From: CAZVNZ01 sp964628515
Lineage (GTDB): Bacteria > Bacillota > Clostridia > Christensenellales > Christensenellaceae
DNA length: 64,000 bases
Direction: 5' to 3'
Assembly: GCA_964628515.1 (NCBI GenBank)
Contig: CAZVNZ010000012.1
Location: forward strand, 1 to 64,000
The notes beneath the pieces are model-generated. The model saw only the letters and a program-made list of their open reading frames with translations, did not search any database and was not told the DNA's origin. Made by a program: the position numbers and the translations under genes. Below are positions 49,610 to 58,853 of this stretch, in pieces (within the stretch, counting starts at the first letter, position 1; the number at the start of each line of letters is the position of its first letter).

Positions 49610-51643
49610 TTAGTTACGGTTTTTATCCTCTTTTTTTAGAATAAATCTGCCAATAAGATTTTTAACCGTACCTGCTTGAGTGGAAAGCTCTTCGCTTGCT
49701 GCCGCAGATTGTTGGCTGGTTGCGCTGTTTGTTTGTACAACAACGGAAATCTGCTCTACACCTTCCACAATATTACGCATAAATGTCAGCTCGTCTTCTA
49801 CCATTTTTGCAATATCTCGCACGTCTGTTGCAACTACTTTGGTGGTATCGTTAATACCGCTCATAGTGCCTACGGTAACTTCTGCATTTGTAGCCACATT
49901 TGCTATAATTTTTACCGTGCCTTCGATTAATTCGGTGGTACTCTTTGCAGCCTCTGCCGATTTACCCGCAAGATTTCGCACTTCGTCCGCTACTACCGCA
50001 AAGCCTTTGCCTGCCTCGCCTGCTCTTGCCGCCTCTACCGCCGCATTTAGTGCAAGTATGTTTGTTTGGAAAGCAATATCTTCAATAGTTTTAATAATCT
50101 TGCTTACCTCCGCAGATTTTGCGTTAGCCTCTCTGATTTCTACCATAAGCACTTGCAGTTGGTCTGTTGCCTCTCGCAAATTGGTTTCCACGTTGTCCGT
50201 GTCTCCGGTAATTTTTTGTATGCTGTTTTCCGTCTCCTCAAACTGATTTTGCATTTGCTCTATGGATGATGATAGACGTTCTACCGCCATAGATTGCTCT
50301 GTTGAACCTTGCGCAAGACTCTGAGCGCTATCTGCAACCTGTGCGGAACCCATTGCCATTTGGTCTGCGGCAATATCCGCCTCTTCTAAGGTACTGGAAA
50401 CTTGATGTGTCAGCTTGTTAAGTGCAATGGCAAGTACATCGTGCTCCGACCTTACATCCGCAGTTACATTAAGATTGCCTTCCGCAACTTTTTGCACAAC
50501 TTCCACATTATTACGCACGTTTTGTGCCATAATCTCAAAAGAATCCACAAGGGCGGCAAGCTCGTTTTCTTTTGCGCTACCCTTTTCAATAAATGAATCT
50601 TTATTACCTCTGTTATCTCCGTAGGCAAGCTGTTTAGCCCATTTTGTAACGCCTACTATGGGTTTTGTAATGCCGTTTGCAATACGTCCTGCGGCTACAA
50701 TATTTAACCCTATGGTTAAAAGTGCGGCTGCTACCAAGCAAATCAACATTAAGAAGAATACGCTGTACGCCTCCATCATAGGCACTACCGTTGCAACGGA
50801 CAGCCCTGCAATACCTATTGGCTCGTAGCATACTAAGGATTGTTTGCCGTTTACACTTGAATTTACAACGGCAGCGTTGCCGGTTGTCATATCCTTAACT
50901 ATATTTTTAAAGGATGCACTCATAGAATTTACATAAGCAACATTTTCCTCGTCCTCTTCGTTTGGTTCTAACCAGTTTTGCACAAGCACAATATCGTTAT
51001 TTGGATGTGCGGATAGTGCGCCGTTTTTGTTTAGCATAAAGCTAAAGCTGTTGGGTGTCATCTCGTATTCGTTTAATATTTGAGAGATGTACTCTAAACG
51101 CACAAATCCTACCAAAACGCCTACACGCTCCCCCTCGTTATAAATTGGTGTGCCTATTGCAAGTATTCGTCTGCCAGTACTTTTAGAGAATGTAGGCTCT
51201 GCAATTTCCGTTTTGCCTTCCTTCCAGGGTACTGTAAAATAAGAGCGATCGGCAATGGAAACCCCACGGGATTTCTCTCCGTCGCTGTGGGCAACATTTG
51301 TGCCGGTAGTCTCGGTTATAAGAAAATGAGACCAAATATCTCCTGCGTTTTTCATAAAGTTTTGCAAGTAAGGCTCTGCTACCATAGGGTCTTGAGATAT
51401 TACCGCTTGAGTTTGCGCTAACAACTCTACCTCACTTGTAAATTTGTCGATTCTTTCCACTACATTTGAAATCATCAAATCGTTTCTTGCTTCTAATTCC
51501 TTTTGTTTGTCCGATGATATGCCGAAAAAAGTAACAAGTATTACTACAATCATGCCGATAGAAATGGGAATCATAAATGCACGTACTATTTTGCCCACTA
51601 ATACTGCCCTTAAAGAACCACTTTTTGTACCATTCTTTTTCAC
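49610..51643 (-). CDS. Methyl-accepting chemotaxis protein with dCACHE sensor
   Basis: A 677-residue chemoreceptor. A first membrane helix (about 17-38) is followed by a ~250-residue extracellular dCACHE-type sensor (LLAQTQAVISQDPMV; RSYFTVPWKEGK; GRRILAIGTPIYNE), a second helix near 285-310, HAMP and the MCP signalling coiled coil with the hairpin EDIAFQTNILALNAAVEAARAG and FAVVADEVRNLA. Cytoplasmic methylation glutamates lie in the flanking helices. No CheA/CheW or flagellar genes are in the window. The ligand is unknown. It is monocistronic. Confidence 0.92.
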   Translation of the reverse strand: MKKNGTKSGSLRAVLVGKIVRAFMIPISIGMIVVILVTFFGISSDKQKELEARNDLMISNVVERIDKFTSEVELLAQTQAVISQDPMVAEPYLQNFMKNAGDIWSHFLITETTGTNVAHSDGEKSRGVSIADRSYFTVPWKEGKTEIAEPTFSKSTGRRILAIGTPIYNEGERVGVLVGFVRLEYISQILNEYEMTPNSFSFMLNKNGALSAHPNNDIVLVQNWLEPNEEDEENVAYVNSMSASFKNIVKDMTTGNAAVVNSSVNGKQSLVCYEPIGIAGLSVATVVPMMEAYSVFFLMLICLVAAALLTIGLNIVAAGRIANGITKPIVGVTKWAKQLAYGDNRGNKDSFIEKGSAKENELAALVDSFEIMAQNVRNNVEVVQKVAEGNLNVTADVRSEHDVLAIALNKLTHQVSSTLEEADIAADQMAMGSAQVADSAQSLAQGSTEQSMAVERLSSSIEQMQNQFEETENSIQKITGDTDNVETNLREATDQLQVLMVEIREANAKSAEVSKIIKTIEDIAFQTNILALNAAVEAARAGEAGKGFAVVADEVRNLAGKSAEAAKSTTELIEGTVKIIANVATNAEVTVGTMSGINDTTKVVATDVRDIAKMVEDELTFMRNIVEGVEQISVVVQTNSATSQQSAAASEELSTQAGTVKNLIGRFILKKEDKNRN

Positions 51644-51810
51644 GCTATTTTTGTACCCCCTTAGCTATTAAAAATTTTATTATAATATTTGCCACTTTTA
51701 GAATAGTGGCTAAATATTTTTTTACCCATTGTAATATGTTACCACTAATGGTGTAATAAATCAACTATGTTTACCGTATTTTTTTGAAAAATTCGACTTT
51801 TTTTATGTAG

Positions 51811-51840
51811 AAAAAAAGCGGTTTTAATACCGCTTTTTTT
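51811..51840 (-). terminator. Terminator of ppdK
   Basis: AAAAAAAGCGGT and ACCGCTTTTTTT form a symmetrical hairpin with T on both ends, so it can work in either direction. It starts 25 bp after the ppdK stop. Confidence 0.85.
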
Positions 51841-51864
51841 AAAAAATATAATATTATTGATATT

Positions 51865-54498
51865 TTATCTTTGTTTAATTACCGCTTGTGCCGCTGCAAG
51901 TCTTGCAATAGGCACTCTGAATGGTGAACAAGACACGTAGTCAAGCCCTATCTCGTTACAGAATTCTACTGTGGATGGATCTCCGCCGTGCTCTCCGCAT
52001 ATTCCAAGTTTAATATCCGGTCTTATTTGTCTGCCAAGCTCTACGGACATTTTTACAAGTTTGCCAACGCCGATTTGGTCCATTTTTACAAATGGGTCGG
52101 ACTCGTAAATTTTCTTAGCATAGTATTCGTCTAAGAATTTGCCTGCATCATCTCTGGAAAAGCCGAATGTCATTTGTGTTAAATCGTTTGTACCAAAGGA
52201 GAAGAATTCAGCTTCTTTAGCGATTTCGTCCGCTGTCAGTGCGGCTCTTGGTACTTCTATCATGGTGCCTACCATATATTTAATCTTTTTGCCCTTTTCT
52301 TCCATTACCTTTTCTGCGGTTTTTACCACATAGTCCTTAATATACTTTAACTCTTTGGCATCTCCGACTAATGGAATCATAATTTCCGGAACTATATCTG
52401 CGCCTGTTTCCTGCTCTACTTCGATAGCCGCCTCAATTACCGCTCTTGTTTGCATAACCGCAATTTCCGGGAAGGTTACCGCCAGTCTGCATCCTCTGTG
52501 TCCAAGCATTGGGTTAAACTCGTGTAAGCCGTGAATAACCTCTTTAAGCTTTTCTACGCTAATATTCATCTCTTTAGCAAGCTCTACAATGTCCTCTTTT
52601 TCTGTTGGTAAGAACTCGTGCAGAGGAGGGTCTAAGAAACGTATTGTAACGGGAAAGCCCTTCATAGCCTTGTAAATGCCTTTAAAGTCCTCTTTTTGCA
52701 TAGGAAGTAGTTTTTCAAGTGCTTTTTCTCTTTGCTCTACCGTTTCGGAAACTATCATTTCTCTCATTGCCGCAATTCTATCTTCCGCAAAGAACATATG
52801 CTCTGTTCTGCAAAGACCTATGCCTTGTGCTCCAAAAGAAATTGCTTGTACAGCATCGTTGGGTGTATCTGCATTTGTTCTTACTTTTAGTGTTCTGATA
52901 CCGTCTGCCCATTCCATAACTCTTGCAAAGTCCCCTGTTAGAGATGCCTCTTGAGTAGCAATAGCCTCGCCGTATACATTACCTGTTGAGCCGTTTAGAG
53001 AAACGAACTCCCCCTCTTTATATACTTTACCGTCAGCAGACGTCATAGTTTTTGTTTTGGAATTAATTTTTAGCTCTCCGCAGCCTGCAACACAGCAAGT
53101 ACCCATACCACGAGCAACAACCGCCGCATGTGATGTCATACCGCCTCTTGCGGTTAAAATACCTTCTGCCGCATACATGCCTTCAATATCCTCGGGAGAG
53201 GTTTCAAGCCTTGCAAGAATAACCTTTTGACCGTTTGCAACCGCAGCTACGGCATCATCTGCCGTAAAGTAAAGTTGACCGCAAGCAGCACCGGGAGATG
53301 CCGGTAGCCCTTTTGCAATGGGTGTAGATGCTTTTAGTGCCTCGGGCACAAAAGTGGGGTGCAGTAGTGCGTCTAACTGTCTTGGCTCTATTTTCATAAC
53401 CGCTTGTTCGCTTGTTAATTTGCCTTCGTCCACAAGGTCGCAAGCAATTTTAAGAGCAGCCGTAGCCGTTCTTTTGCCGTTTCTTGTTTGTAGCATATAT
53501 AACTTTCCGCCTTCAATGGTAAACTCCATATCCTGCATATCTCTGTAATGATCTTCAAGTAGGTTTGCAATATCCACAAACTGTTTGTAAACGTCCGGCA
53601 TAACCTGCTCTAAGTGAGAAATTGGGTTTGGTGTTCTTATACCTGCAACAACGTCCTCACCTTGTGCGTTCATTAAATACTCGCCGTATAATCTTTTTTC
53701 TCCTGTGGAAGGGTCTCTTGTAAATGCAACACCCGTACCGCAATCGTCTCCCATATTACCAAATACCATTGCTTGAACGTTTACCGCCGTACCCCAGCTT
53801 GCCGGAATGTCGTTCATTCTGCGATAAACTATTGCACGAGGATTATCCCAAGAACGAAAAACCGCCGTAACAGACTCTAAAAGCTGTTCTTTGGCATCTT
53901 GAGGGAAATCTTTGCCCATTTCCTTTTTGTATAACTCTTTATATTGAGCAACCAATTCTTTTAAATCGTCTGCCGATAAGTCTGTATCCAATTTAGCGCC
54001 TTTAGCTTCCTTCATTTCTTCTAAAAGATGCTCGAAATGCTCTTTATCTATACACATAACAACGTCTGAGAACATTTGAATAAATCTTCTGTAACTGTCG
54101 TAAGCAAAACGTGTGTTACCAGATTTTTTTGCAATACCTTCTACCGCTATATCATTTAAGCCAAGGTTTAGGATTGTGTCCATCATTCCGGGCATTGATG
54201 CTCTTGCACCCGAGCGTACGGAAACGAGAAAAGGGTTTTCGCTGTCCCCAAATTTTTTTCCGGCAACTTGCTGTGTTTTTTCCATTGCTTCTATAATTTG
54301 GTCTACAACTTCTTGTGCAATTACCTTTCCATCCTCGTAATATTTTGTGCATGCTTCGGTAGAAACAATAAAACCTTGTGGAACGGGTAGCCCGAGATTA
54401 GTCATCTCTGCTAAGTTAGCGCCCTTACCGCCCAAAAGGTTTCGCATTTCGTTAGAAGCATTACCCTCCTTAAATAAATATACATATTTTTTTGACAT
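51865..54498 (-). CDS. ppdK: Pyruvate, phosphate dikinase
   Basis: An 877-residue enzyme interconverting pyruvate + ATP + Pi and PEP + AMP + PPi. The ATP-grasp domain begins LLGGKGANLAEMTNLGLPVPQG, the swivelling domain carries the catalytic His in ARGGMTSHAAVVARGMG near residue 455, and the PEP/pyruvate barrel includes LCRTEHMFF and EFFSFGTNDLTQMTFG with CGEHGGDPSTVEF at the C-terminus. In anaerobes it works in PPi-linked glycolysis or gluconeogenesis. It is single-gene, with its own promoter. Pyruvate kinase is encoded at the window end. Confidence 0.97.
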   Translation of the reverse strand: MSKKYVYLFKEGNASNEMRNLLGGKGANLAEMTNLGLPVPQGFIVSTEACTKYYEDGKVIAQEVVDQIIEAMEKTQQVAGKKFGDSENPFLVSVRSGARASMPGMMDTILNLGLNDIAVEGIAKKSGNTRFAYDSYRRFIQMFSDVVMCIDKEHFEHLLEEMKEAKGAKLDTDLSADDLKELVAQYKELYKKEMGKDFPQDAKEQLLESVTAVFRSWDNPRAIVYRRMNDIPASWGTAVNVQAMVFGNMGDDCGTGVAFTRDPSTGEKRLYGEYLMNAQGEDVVAGIRTPNPISHLEQVMPDVYKQFVDIANLLEDHYRDMQDMEFTIEGGKLYMLQTRNGKRTATAALKIACDLVDEGKLTSEQAVMKIEPRQLDALLHPTFVPEALKASTPIAKGLPASPGAACGQLYFTADDAVAAVANGQKVILARLETSPEDIEGMYAAEGILTARGGMTSHAAVVARGMGTCCVAGCGELKINSKTKTMTSADGKVYKEGEFVSLNGSTGNVYGEAIATQEASLTGDFARVMEWADGIRTLKVRTNADTPNDAVQAISFGAQGIGLCRTEHMFFAEDRIAAMREMIVSETVEQREKALEKLLPMQKEDFKGIYKAMKGFPVTIRFLDPPLHEFLPTEKEDIVELAKEMNISVEKLKEVIHGLHEFNPMLGHRGCRLAVTFPEIAVMQTRAVIEAAIEVEQETGADIVPEIMIPLVGDAKELKYIKDYVVKTAEKVMEEKGKKIKYMVGTMIEVPRAALTADEIAKEAEFFSFGTNDLTQMTFGFSRDDAGKFLDEYYAKKIYESDPFVKMDQIGVGKLVKMSVELGRQIRPDIKLGICGEHGGDPSTVEFCNEIGLDYVSCSPFRVPIARLAAAQAVIKQR

Positions 54499-54537
54499 AT
54501 TTTCTCTCCTTTTAAAATTACATTAATACCACATAAC

Positions 54538-54565
54538 ATTATACAATAAAATTAAAAAATTGCAA
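54538..54565 (-). promoter_or_regulatory. Promoter of ppdK
   Basis: Minus strand: -35 TTGCAA (54565-54560), 16-bp spacer, -10 TATAAT (54543-54538), 40 bp before the start. Confidence 0.55.
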
Positions 54566-54590
54566 ACAAAATTTAATTATTTTACGACAT

Positions 54591-55154
54591 TTATATATTC
54601 ACTGTAACATAATTAGCATTTTTTAAACTTAAGTTTAAAAATTCCTCTGTATCTTTATCTTCAATACCTATTAAAAATGCGGAAATACAGCCGTAATGCC
54701 CAACTATTGCAATATTTTTATCCTTATATTCTTCCAGTATTTTTTTAATATACTTCTTGTTTTTTAGGCAAAATTCTGTCATGTTACTTCCGTTTGGGAA
54801 GGTAAAACTTTGCCAGTCTACCATGTACTCGTTCCATTCTATGGGATACTCTGTCATGGCTTCGTCAGCGGTTAGCCCTTCAAAATCGCCAAAAATAATT
54901 TCGTCTATTTCTTCTGTTTGTATAACTTCTTTTGGCTTGGTTGTAAGGGTATCCAAAATTATTTGCGCCGTTTGCACCACCCTTTTGCGTTTGCCGTATA
55001 AAAAAACGTCAAACACTTCGTCTTTTAGTTTTACTGCGGTTATTCCCACATTTTTTATGCCTTCCTCCGTAAGCTCGTAGTCTGTGACATTTGAAAAAAT
55101 GCCGTTTTCGTTTGCATGCGTTTCCCCATGCCTAATAAAAGTAATTTGTGTCAT
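54591..55154 (-). CDS. cobC: Alpha-ribazole phosphatase-like histidine phosphatase
   Basis: A 187-residue phosphoglycerate-mutase-fold phosphatase. The catalytic RHGETHAN near the N-terminus, Arg-rich KRKRVVQTA, and VGHYGCISAFL are present. In a cobU-cobS operon this fold is expected to dephosphorylate alpha-ribazole-5-phosphate or adenosylcobalamin-5'-phosphate in the nucleotide loop pathway. The ATG at 55154 overlaps the cobS stop (ATGA); GGTGG lies upstream. The name is by family plus context; other histidine phosphatases would look alike. Confidence 0.85.
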   Translation of the reverse strand: MTQITFIRHGETHANENGIFSNVTDYELTEEGIKNVGITAVKLKDEVFDVFLYGKRKRVVQTAQIILDTLTTKPKEVIQTEEIDEIIFGDFEGLTADEAMTEYPIEWNEYMVDWQSFTFPNGSNMTEFCLKNKKYIKKILEEYKDKNIAIVGHYGCISAFLIGIEDKDTEEFLNLSLKNANYVTVNI

Positions 55155-55885
55155 AGTATCACCACCATCATCATTAAAAATATACATTCGCCTGCCTCGT
55201 TTGAGGCGCCTAATATGTCTCCTGTTGCACCGTCTATCTTTGCTTTGGAAATTTTATGCATAATAAAGCCTATAAACATCATCACCAAAGTAACAATAAG
55301 AGCATGAAATATGCCGATACATAAAATCAGAAATACCACACTAAGTATTAAAGCAATAATTATGTCTTTTGTCCTAACCATATCTATTATGTACTTGCCC
55401 AAACCCGTTTCTCTTGGGTATTTTGATAATTTTGCACATATAAACAGGGGTATTTTTCCACAAATTGGGGTTGCCAGTAAAATCAGCAAGGCATTGTGCT
55501 TTAGCGCACCTATCAGTATTACCTTTGCGGCCACCACAATTATTATTGCAAGCACGCCGTAAGTGCCCATTCTACTGTCTTTTAGGATTTCTAACGTGCG
55601 TTCTTTGGATTTTCGAGCAAAAAACGCATCGCTCATATCCGCAAAACCGTCTATATGAAACCCTCCCGTACATAAATATGCCGCCACAACACTAACAAGC
55701 CCTGCAAAATAAGGAATATTTAGAAAGCTTGCAGCAAAAAAAGCGGCCGCCATAACCGCACCTACAAATAAAGCCGCTATGGGAAAATAAGCGACGGATT
55801 TTGCGTAGTCCTCCCCCGTTACTTCAAATTGTTTTTTTAGGGGAAATCGGGTAAGCAGTTGAATGGCAAGCCCTAAATGCATCAT
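55151..55885 (-). CDS. cobS: Adenosylcobinamide-GDP ribazoletransferase (cobalamin synthase)
   Basis: A 244-residue integral membrane enzyme joining adenosylcobinamide-GDP with alpha-ribazole(-phosphate). LLTRFPLKK near the N-terminus and GGFHIDGFADMSDAFFARKSKERTLEI with its acidic residues are family hallmarks, followed by DSRMGTYGV. About six hydrophobic segments. Its start overlaps cobU and its end overlaps cobC, each by 4 bases, so the three are translated as a block. Confidence 0.95.
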   Translation of the reverse strand: MMHLGLAIQLLTRFPLKKQFEVTGEDYAKSVAYFPIAALFVGAVMAAAFFAASFLNIPYFAGLVSVVAAYLCTGGFHIDGFADMSDAFFARKSKERTLEILKDSRMGTYGVLAIIIVVAAKVILIGALKHNALLILLATPICGKIPLFICAKLSKYPRETGLGKYIIDMVRTKDIIIALILSVVFLILCIGIFHALIVTLVMMFIGFIMHKISKAKIDGATGDILGASNEAGECIFLMMMVVIL

Positions 55886-56445
55886 TTAATCTTTACCTCA
55901 ATTCCGCTTACGCATAAATAAACTTCCTGTGCTACATTTGCAATCAGCCTATTGCTTTGCCCTGCCACATCTCTAAAAATTCTGCCAAAGGCATAAGGAG
56001 GTACAAGCCCCATACCAAGCTCGTTTGACACCACTATAAAATCCGCATTAATGCTCTGCATAGCGCCTATTAGTTCTAAAATATTTTTTGAAACCGCACC
56101 CTCTATCTCCTGCTGTTCTTCGAAGGAAAGCACTTCCGTATTTTCCCAATTATCCTTAATTTTAAACATAAGGTTTGTAATATAAATAGTTATGCAATCT
56201 ATAATATATATACAGTTTTCTTCTTTTAAGTGATGATGAATGTTGTACGGACATTCCTTAGTAATAAAATCCTTTGGTCTGTCCTCTTGGTGTTTTTTGA
56301 TACGCAAATTCATTTCTTCATCTATATTTAAACCGGTAGCAACATAAATTACCTCTTTGTTATGTGCTTGGGACAGTTTTATTGCTAAGTTTTGAGCCGC
56401 CGTGCTTTTACCGCTGCGTGCTCCTCCCGTATAAAAAGTTATCAT
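55882..56445 (-). CDS. cobU: Adenosylcobinamide kinase/guanylyltransferase
   Basis: A 187-residue bifunctional enzyme that phosphorylates adenosylcobinamide and transfers GMP to it. The P-loop TGGARSGKSTAAQNLA begins at residue 6; the guanylylation His lies in IKKHQEDRPKDF. VVSNELGMGLVPPYAFGRIFRDVAGQSNRLIA is a family signature. First gene of cobU-cobS-cobC. No cobalamin riboswitch precedes it, in contrast to btuFCD. Confidence 0.95.
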   Translation of the reverse strand: MITFYTGGARSGKSTAAQNLAIKLSQAHNKEVIYVATGLNIDEEMNLRIKKHQEDRPKDFITKECPYNIHHHLKEENCIYIIDCITIYITNLMFKIKDNWENTEVLSFEEQQEIEGAVSKNILELIGAMQSINADFIVVSNELGMGLVPPYAFGRIFRDVAGQSNRLIANVAQEVYLCVSGIEVKIK

Positions 56446-56558
56446 AGTATTGCTTAATCGCTCCCTTGTTATTGTGTCTGTTTTACCTTGTTATTGTGTT
56501 ATTTTTCGGTAGCCTTATATATAATTGTAGCCGTGCATTGCCCGGCTTACAGTTATAA

Positions 56559-56978
56559 CTAAATTACATCAAATGATTGAGAGGCTAAATTACTGTAATA
56601 TTTACCGCAGATTGCGGTAAATTTAAGTACACAGTAGTCAGGGTCTGTAACCCCCAATTTGTAGTATTGAGTGTCCCCCTTTTCCCATATCATATCCTTT
56701 GCCGTTTGGTCCTCTAAAACCTCCATTGTACCTTTTAGTATACACCCTTTAAAAAAGGTTTTATCATAAAAATAAATGCTTGCTTTGTTGTTTGCCCTGT
56801 ATTGCGCCACCCCTGCCGATGAGGTATTTGTGGTAAAATAAAAGGTTTTAAGCCCCACACGTTTTCTTGGAGCAAGCATAGCTTTAATGTTTGGAAAACC
56901 CTCTTCGTCCATAGATGCAATACAGGCTGTTTTTTGAGATTCCACAAGCTTTTCCGCTGATTTTAGAATATCTTTCAT
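56559..56978 (-). CDS. Pyridoxamine 5'-phosphate oxidase-like FMN-binding protein
   Basis: A 139-residue split-barrel protein of the PNPOx-like/general stress protein 26 type. ACIASMDEEGFPNIKAML and LKTFYFTTNTSSAGVAQYRAN are the conserved flavin-binding strands, and ASIYFYDKTFFKGCILKG follows. It probably binds FMN or F420-like flavin as a dimer; no substrate is known and it lacks the C-terminal part of true PdxH. It lies between cobU and atpC but is separated by gaps from both. Confidence 0.82.
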   Translation of the reverse strand: MKDILKSAEKLVESQKTACIASMDEEGFPNIKAMLAPRKRVGLKTFYFTTNTSSAGVAQYRANNKASIYFYDKTFFKGCILKGTMEVLEDQTAKDMIWEKGDTQYYKLGVTDPDYCVLKFTAICGKYYSNLASQSFDVI

Positions 56979-57011
56979 GTTGCCAGCTCCTTTAGTATAA
57001 TTATTTGTATT

Positions 57012-57425
57012 TTAAAGAGTAATTTTGCGTTTAGACAGGCTTAGCCTTGCCATAGCACGTGCAAGGGCGATTTTGTTTCTTCTGTACTCTTCCTCGCTGT
57101 GTTTTTGACGTATCCGTTCCTCCGCACGTTCTTTTGCTCTTTCCGCACGTTTAATATCTATTTCTTCCGGCCATTCTGCCGCTTGGCTAAAAATTATGGT
57201 TTCGTCCGGACGTACTTCCATAAACCCTTCCGCCACCGAACAAGCCACCCATTTTTTGCCGGTATTTATACGCACTTCCCCCGGTACAATTTCCGCAACA
57301 ATAGTCTCGTGTCCTTTTTGTATTGACATTTGCCCGTCCTCTGTTGGGAAAATAACGGATACTATCTCCTCGCAAAAAAAGGAGCGTTCCGGCGTTAGTA
57401 TTTCCATTAAAAATGTGGATGCCAT
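57012..57425 (-). CDS. atpC: ATP synthase epsilon subunit
   Basis: A 137-residue central-stalk subunit of F1. The N-terminal beta-sandwich (FLMEILTPERSFFCEEIVSVIFPTEDGQMSI) and the C-terminal helical hairpin (KRAERAKERAEERIRQK) that can inhibit ATP hydrolysis are both present. Last gene of the operon, 5 bp after atpD. Confidence 0.95.
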   Translation of the reverse strand: MASTFLMEILTPERSFFCEEIVSVIFPTEDGQMSIQKGHETIVAEIVPGEVRINTGKKWVACSVAEGFMEVRPDETIIFSQAAEWPEEIDIKRAERAKERAEERIRQKHSEEEYRRNKIALARAMARLSLSKRKITL

Positions 57426-57430
57426 AGCTA

Positions 57431-58837
57431 TTACTCCATATCCTTTGCTTTAGCTTTTACGTCCTCTATACCCCCTGCCATAAAAAACGCCTGTTCGGGT
57501 AAATCGTCTACCTCACCGTTTAGTATAGCCTCGAAACTTTCTATCGTTTCTTTTAGAGGTACAAATTTGCCTTCAATACCTGTGTATACAGATGCAACAA
57601 ACATAGGTTGAGACAAAAATCTCTGTATTTTTCTTGCTCTAAACACAAGCATTTTATCCTCGGGTGCAAGCTCTTCCATACCCAATATGGATATGATGTC
57701 TTGCAATTCTTTATACCTTTGCAACACTTGCTGTACCTTGTTTGCCACTTCGTAGTGCTTGCTTCCCACAATACGTGGGTCTAATATACGAGAGGAGGAT
57801 TCTAAAGGGTCTACCGCCGGGTAGATACCTAACTCGGATACACTCCTTGATAATACTGTTGTTGCATCTAAGTGAGTAAAGGTTGTTGCGGGCGCAGGGT
57901 CGGATAAATCGTCCGCAGGTACGTAAATTGCTTGCACCGATGTTATAGAGCCGTGTTTTGTGGATGTAATCCGCTCCTCTAATGCCCCAAGCTCGTTTGC
58001 AAGAGTGGGTTGATACCCAACCGCAGAGGGTATTCTGCCAAGTAATGCAGAAACTTCCGATCCTGCCTGTATAAACCTGTAAATATTATCTATAAAGAGC
58101 AATACGTTTTGCCCTGTTTCGTCCCTTAAATATTCTGCCATTGTAAGCCCTGTCATAGCTACACGCATACGAGAGCCGGGTGGCTCGTTCATCTGCCCAA
58201 AGGCAAGTGCGGTTTTTTCCAGCACTCCGCTTTCTGCCATTTCGGAAATTAAGTCGTTGCCCTCTCTGCTACGCTCGCCCACTCCGCAAAATACAGAGTA
58301 ACCGCCGGATTCTGTGGCTATATTGTGTATAAGCTCGTTTATAAGCACCGTTTTTCCAACTCCGGCACCACCAAACAAACCTATTTTACCACCTTTTGCA
58401 TAAGGTGCAAGCAAATCTATAACTTTAAGCCCCGTTTCAAAAACCTCGCTTACAGGATTTTGCTCGGAAAAATCGGGGGCACTTCTGTATATGGACATAT
58501 ATTTTTCCGCTTCTATTTCCTCTTTGCCGTCTATTGCCCTGCCCATAACGTTTACCACACGTCCGAGAATATTTTTGCCCACAGGTATTGTTATGGGTTC
58601 TCCCGTGTTATGTACCGTCATACCACAATAAGTGCCTTCCGTTGCTTCAAGGGCGATACATCTTACAACGTTATTGCCTATTTGAGAGGCAACCTCCATC
58701 CAAATACGTTTGCCCTCGTTTTCAATATATAAAGCCGTGTTTATACCCGGTTTTGTCTTTTCTTCAAATTGTACATCCAATACAGGCCCTGCTATTTTTA
58801 CAACCTTTCCCTGACTGATGTCTTTAAAATCATACAT
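57431..58837 (-). CDS. atpD: ATP synthase beta subunit
   Basis: A 468-residue catalytic F1 subunit. Walker A is GLFGGAGVGKTVL near residue 155, the catalytic Glu lies in GVGERSREGNDL, and Walker B is VLLFIDNIYRF. The DELSEED-region equivalent reads LGMEELAPEDK. ATG at 58837 follows AGGAGA; an open reading upstream to 58885 lacks a site. It lies 16 bp after atpG. Confidence 0.98.
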   Translation of the reverse strand: MYDFKDISQGKVVKIAGPVLDVQFEEKTKPGINTALYIENEGKRIWMEVASQIGNNVVRCIALEATEGTYCGMTVHNTGEPITIPVGKNILGRVVNVMGRAIDGKEEIEAEKYMSIYRSAPDFSEQNPVSEVFETGLKVIDLLAPYAKGGKIGLFGGAGVGKTVLINELIHNIATESGGYSVFCGVGERSREGNDLISEMAESGVLEKTALAFGQMNEPPGSRMRVAMTGLTMAEYLRDETGQNVLLFIDNIYRFIQAGSEVSALLGRIPSAVGYQPTLANELGALEERITSTKHGSITSVQAIYVPADDLSDPAPATTFTHLDATTVLSRSVSELGIYPAVDPLESSSRILDPRIVGSKHYEVANKVQQVLQRYKELQDIISILGMEELAPEDKMLVFRARKIQRFLSQPMFVASVYTGIEGKFVPLKETIESFEAILNGEVDDLPEQAFFMAGGIEDVKAKAKDME

Positions 58838-58853
58838 ATTGGTTCTCCTACTA

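Noticed and set aside
51691..51710. Operator-like dyad upstream of the chemoreceptor (GCCACT...AGTGGC)
   Set aside because: Six-bp arms only, no known regulator; too weak to call.
56515..56558. Cobalamin riboswitch or terminator before cobU
   Set aside because: An imperfect hairpin (GTAGCCG/CGGCTTAC) is present but there is no B12 box and no T-tract.
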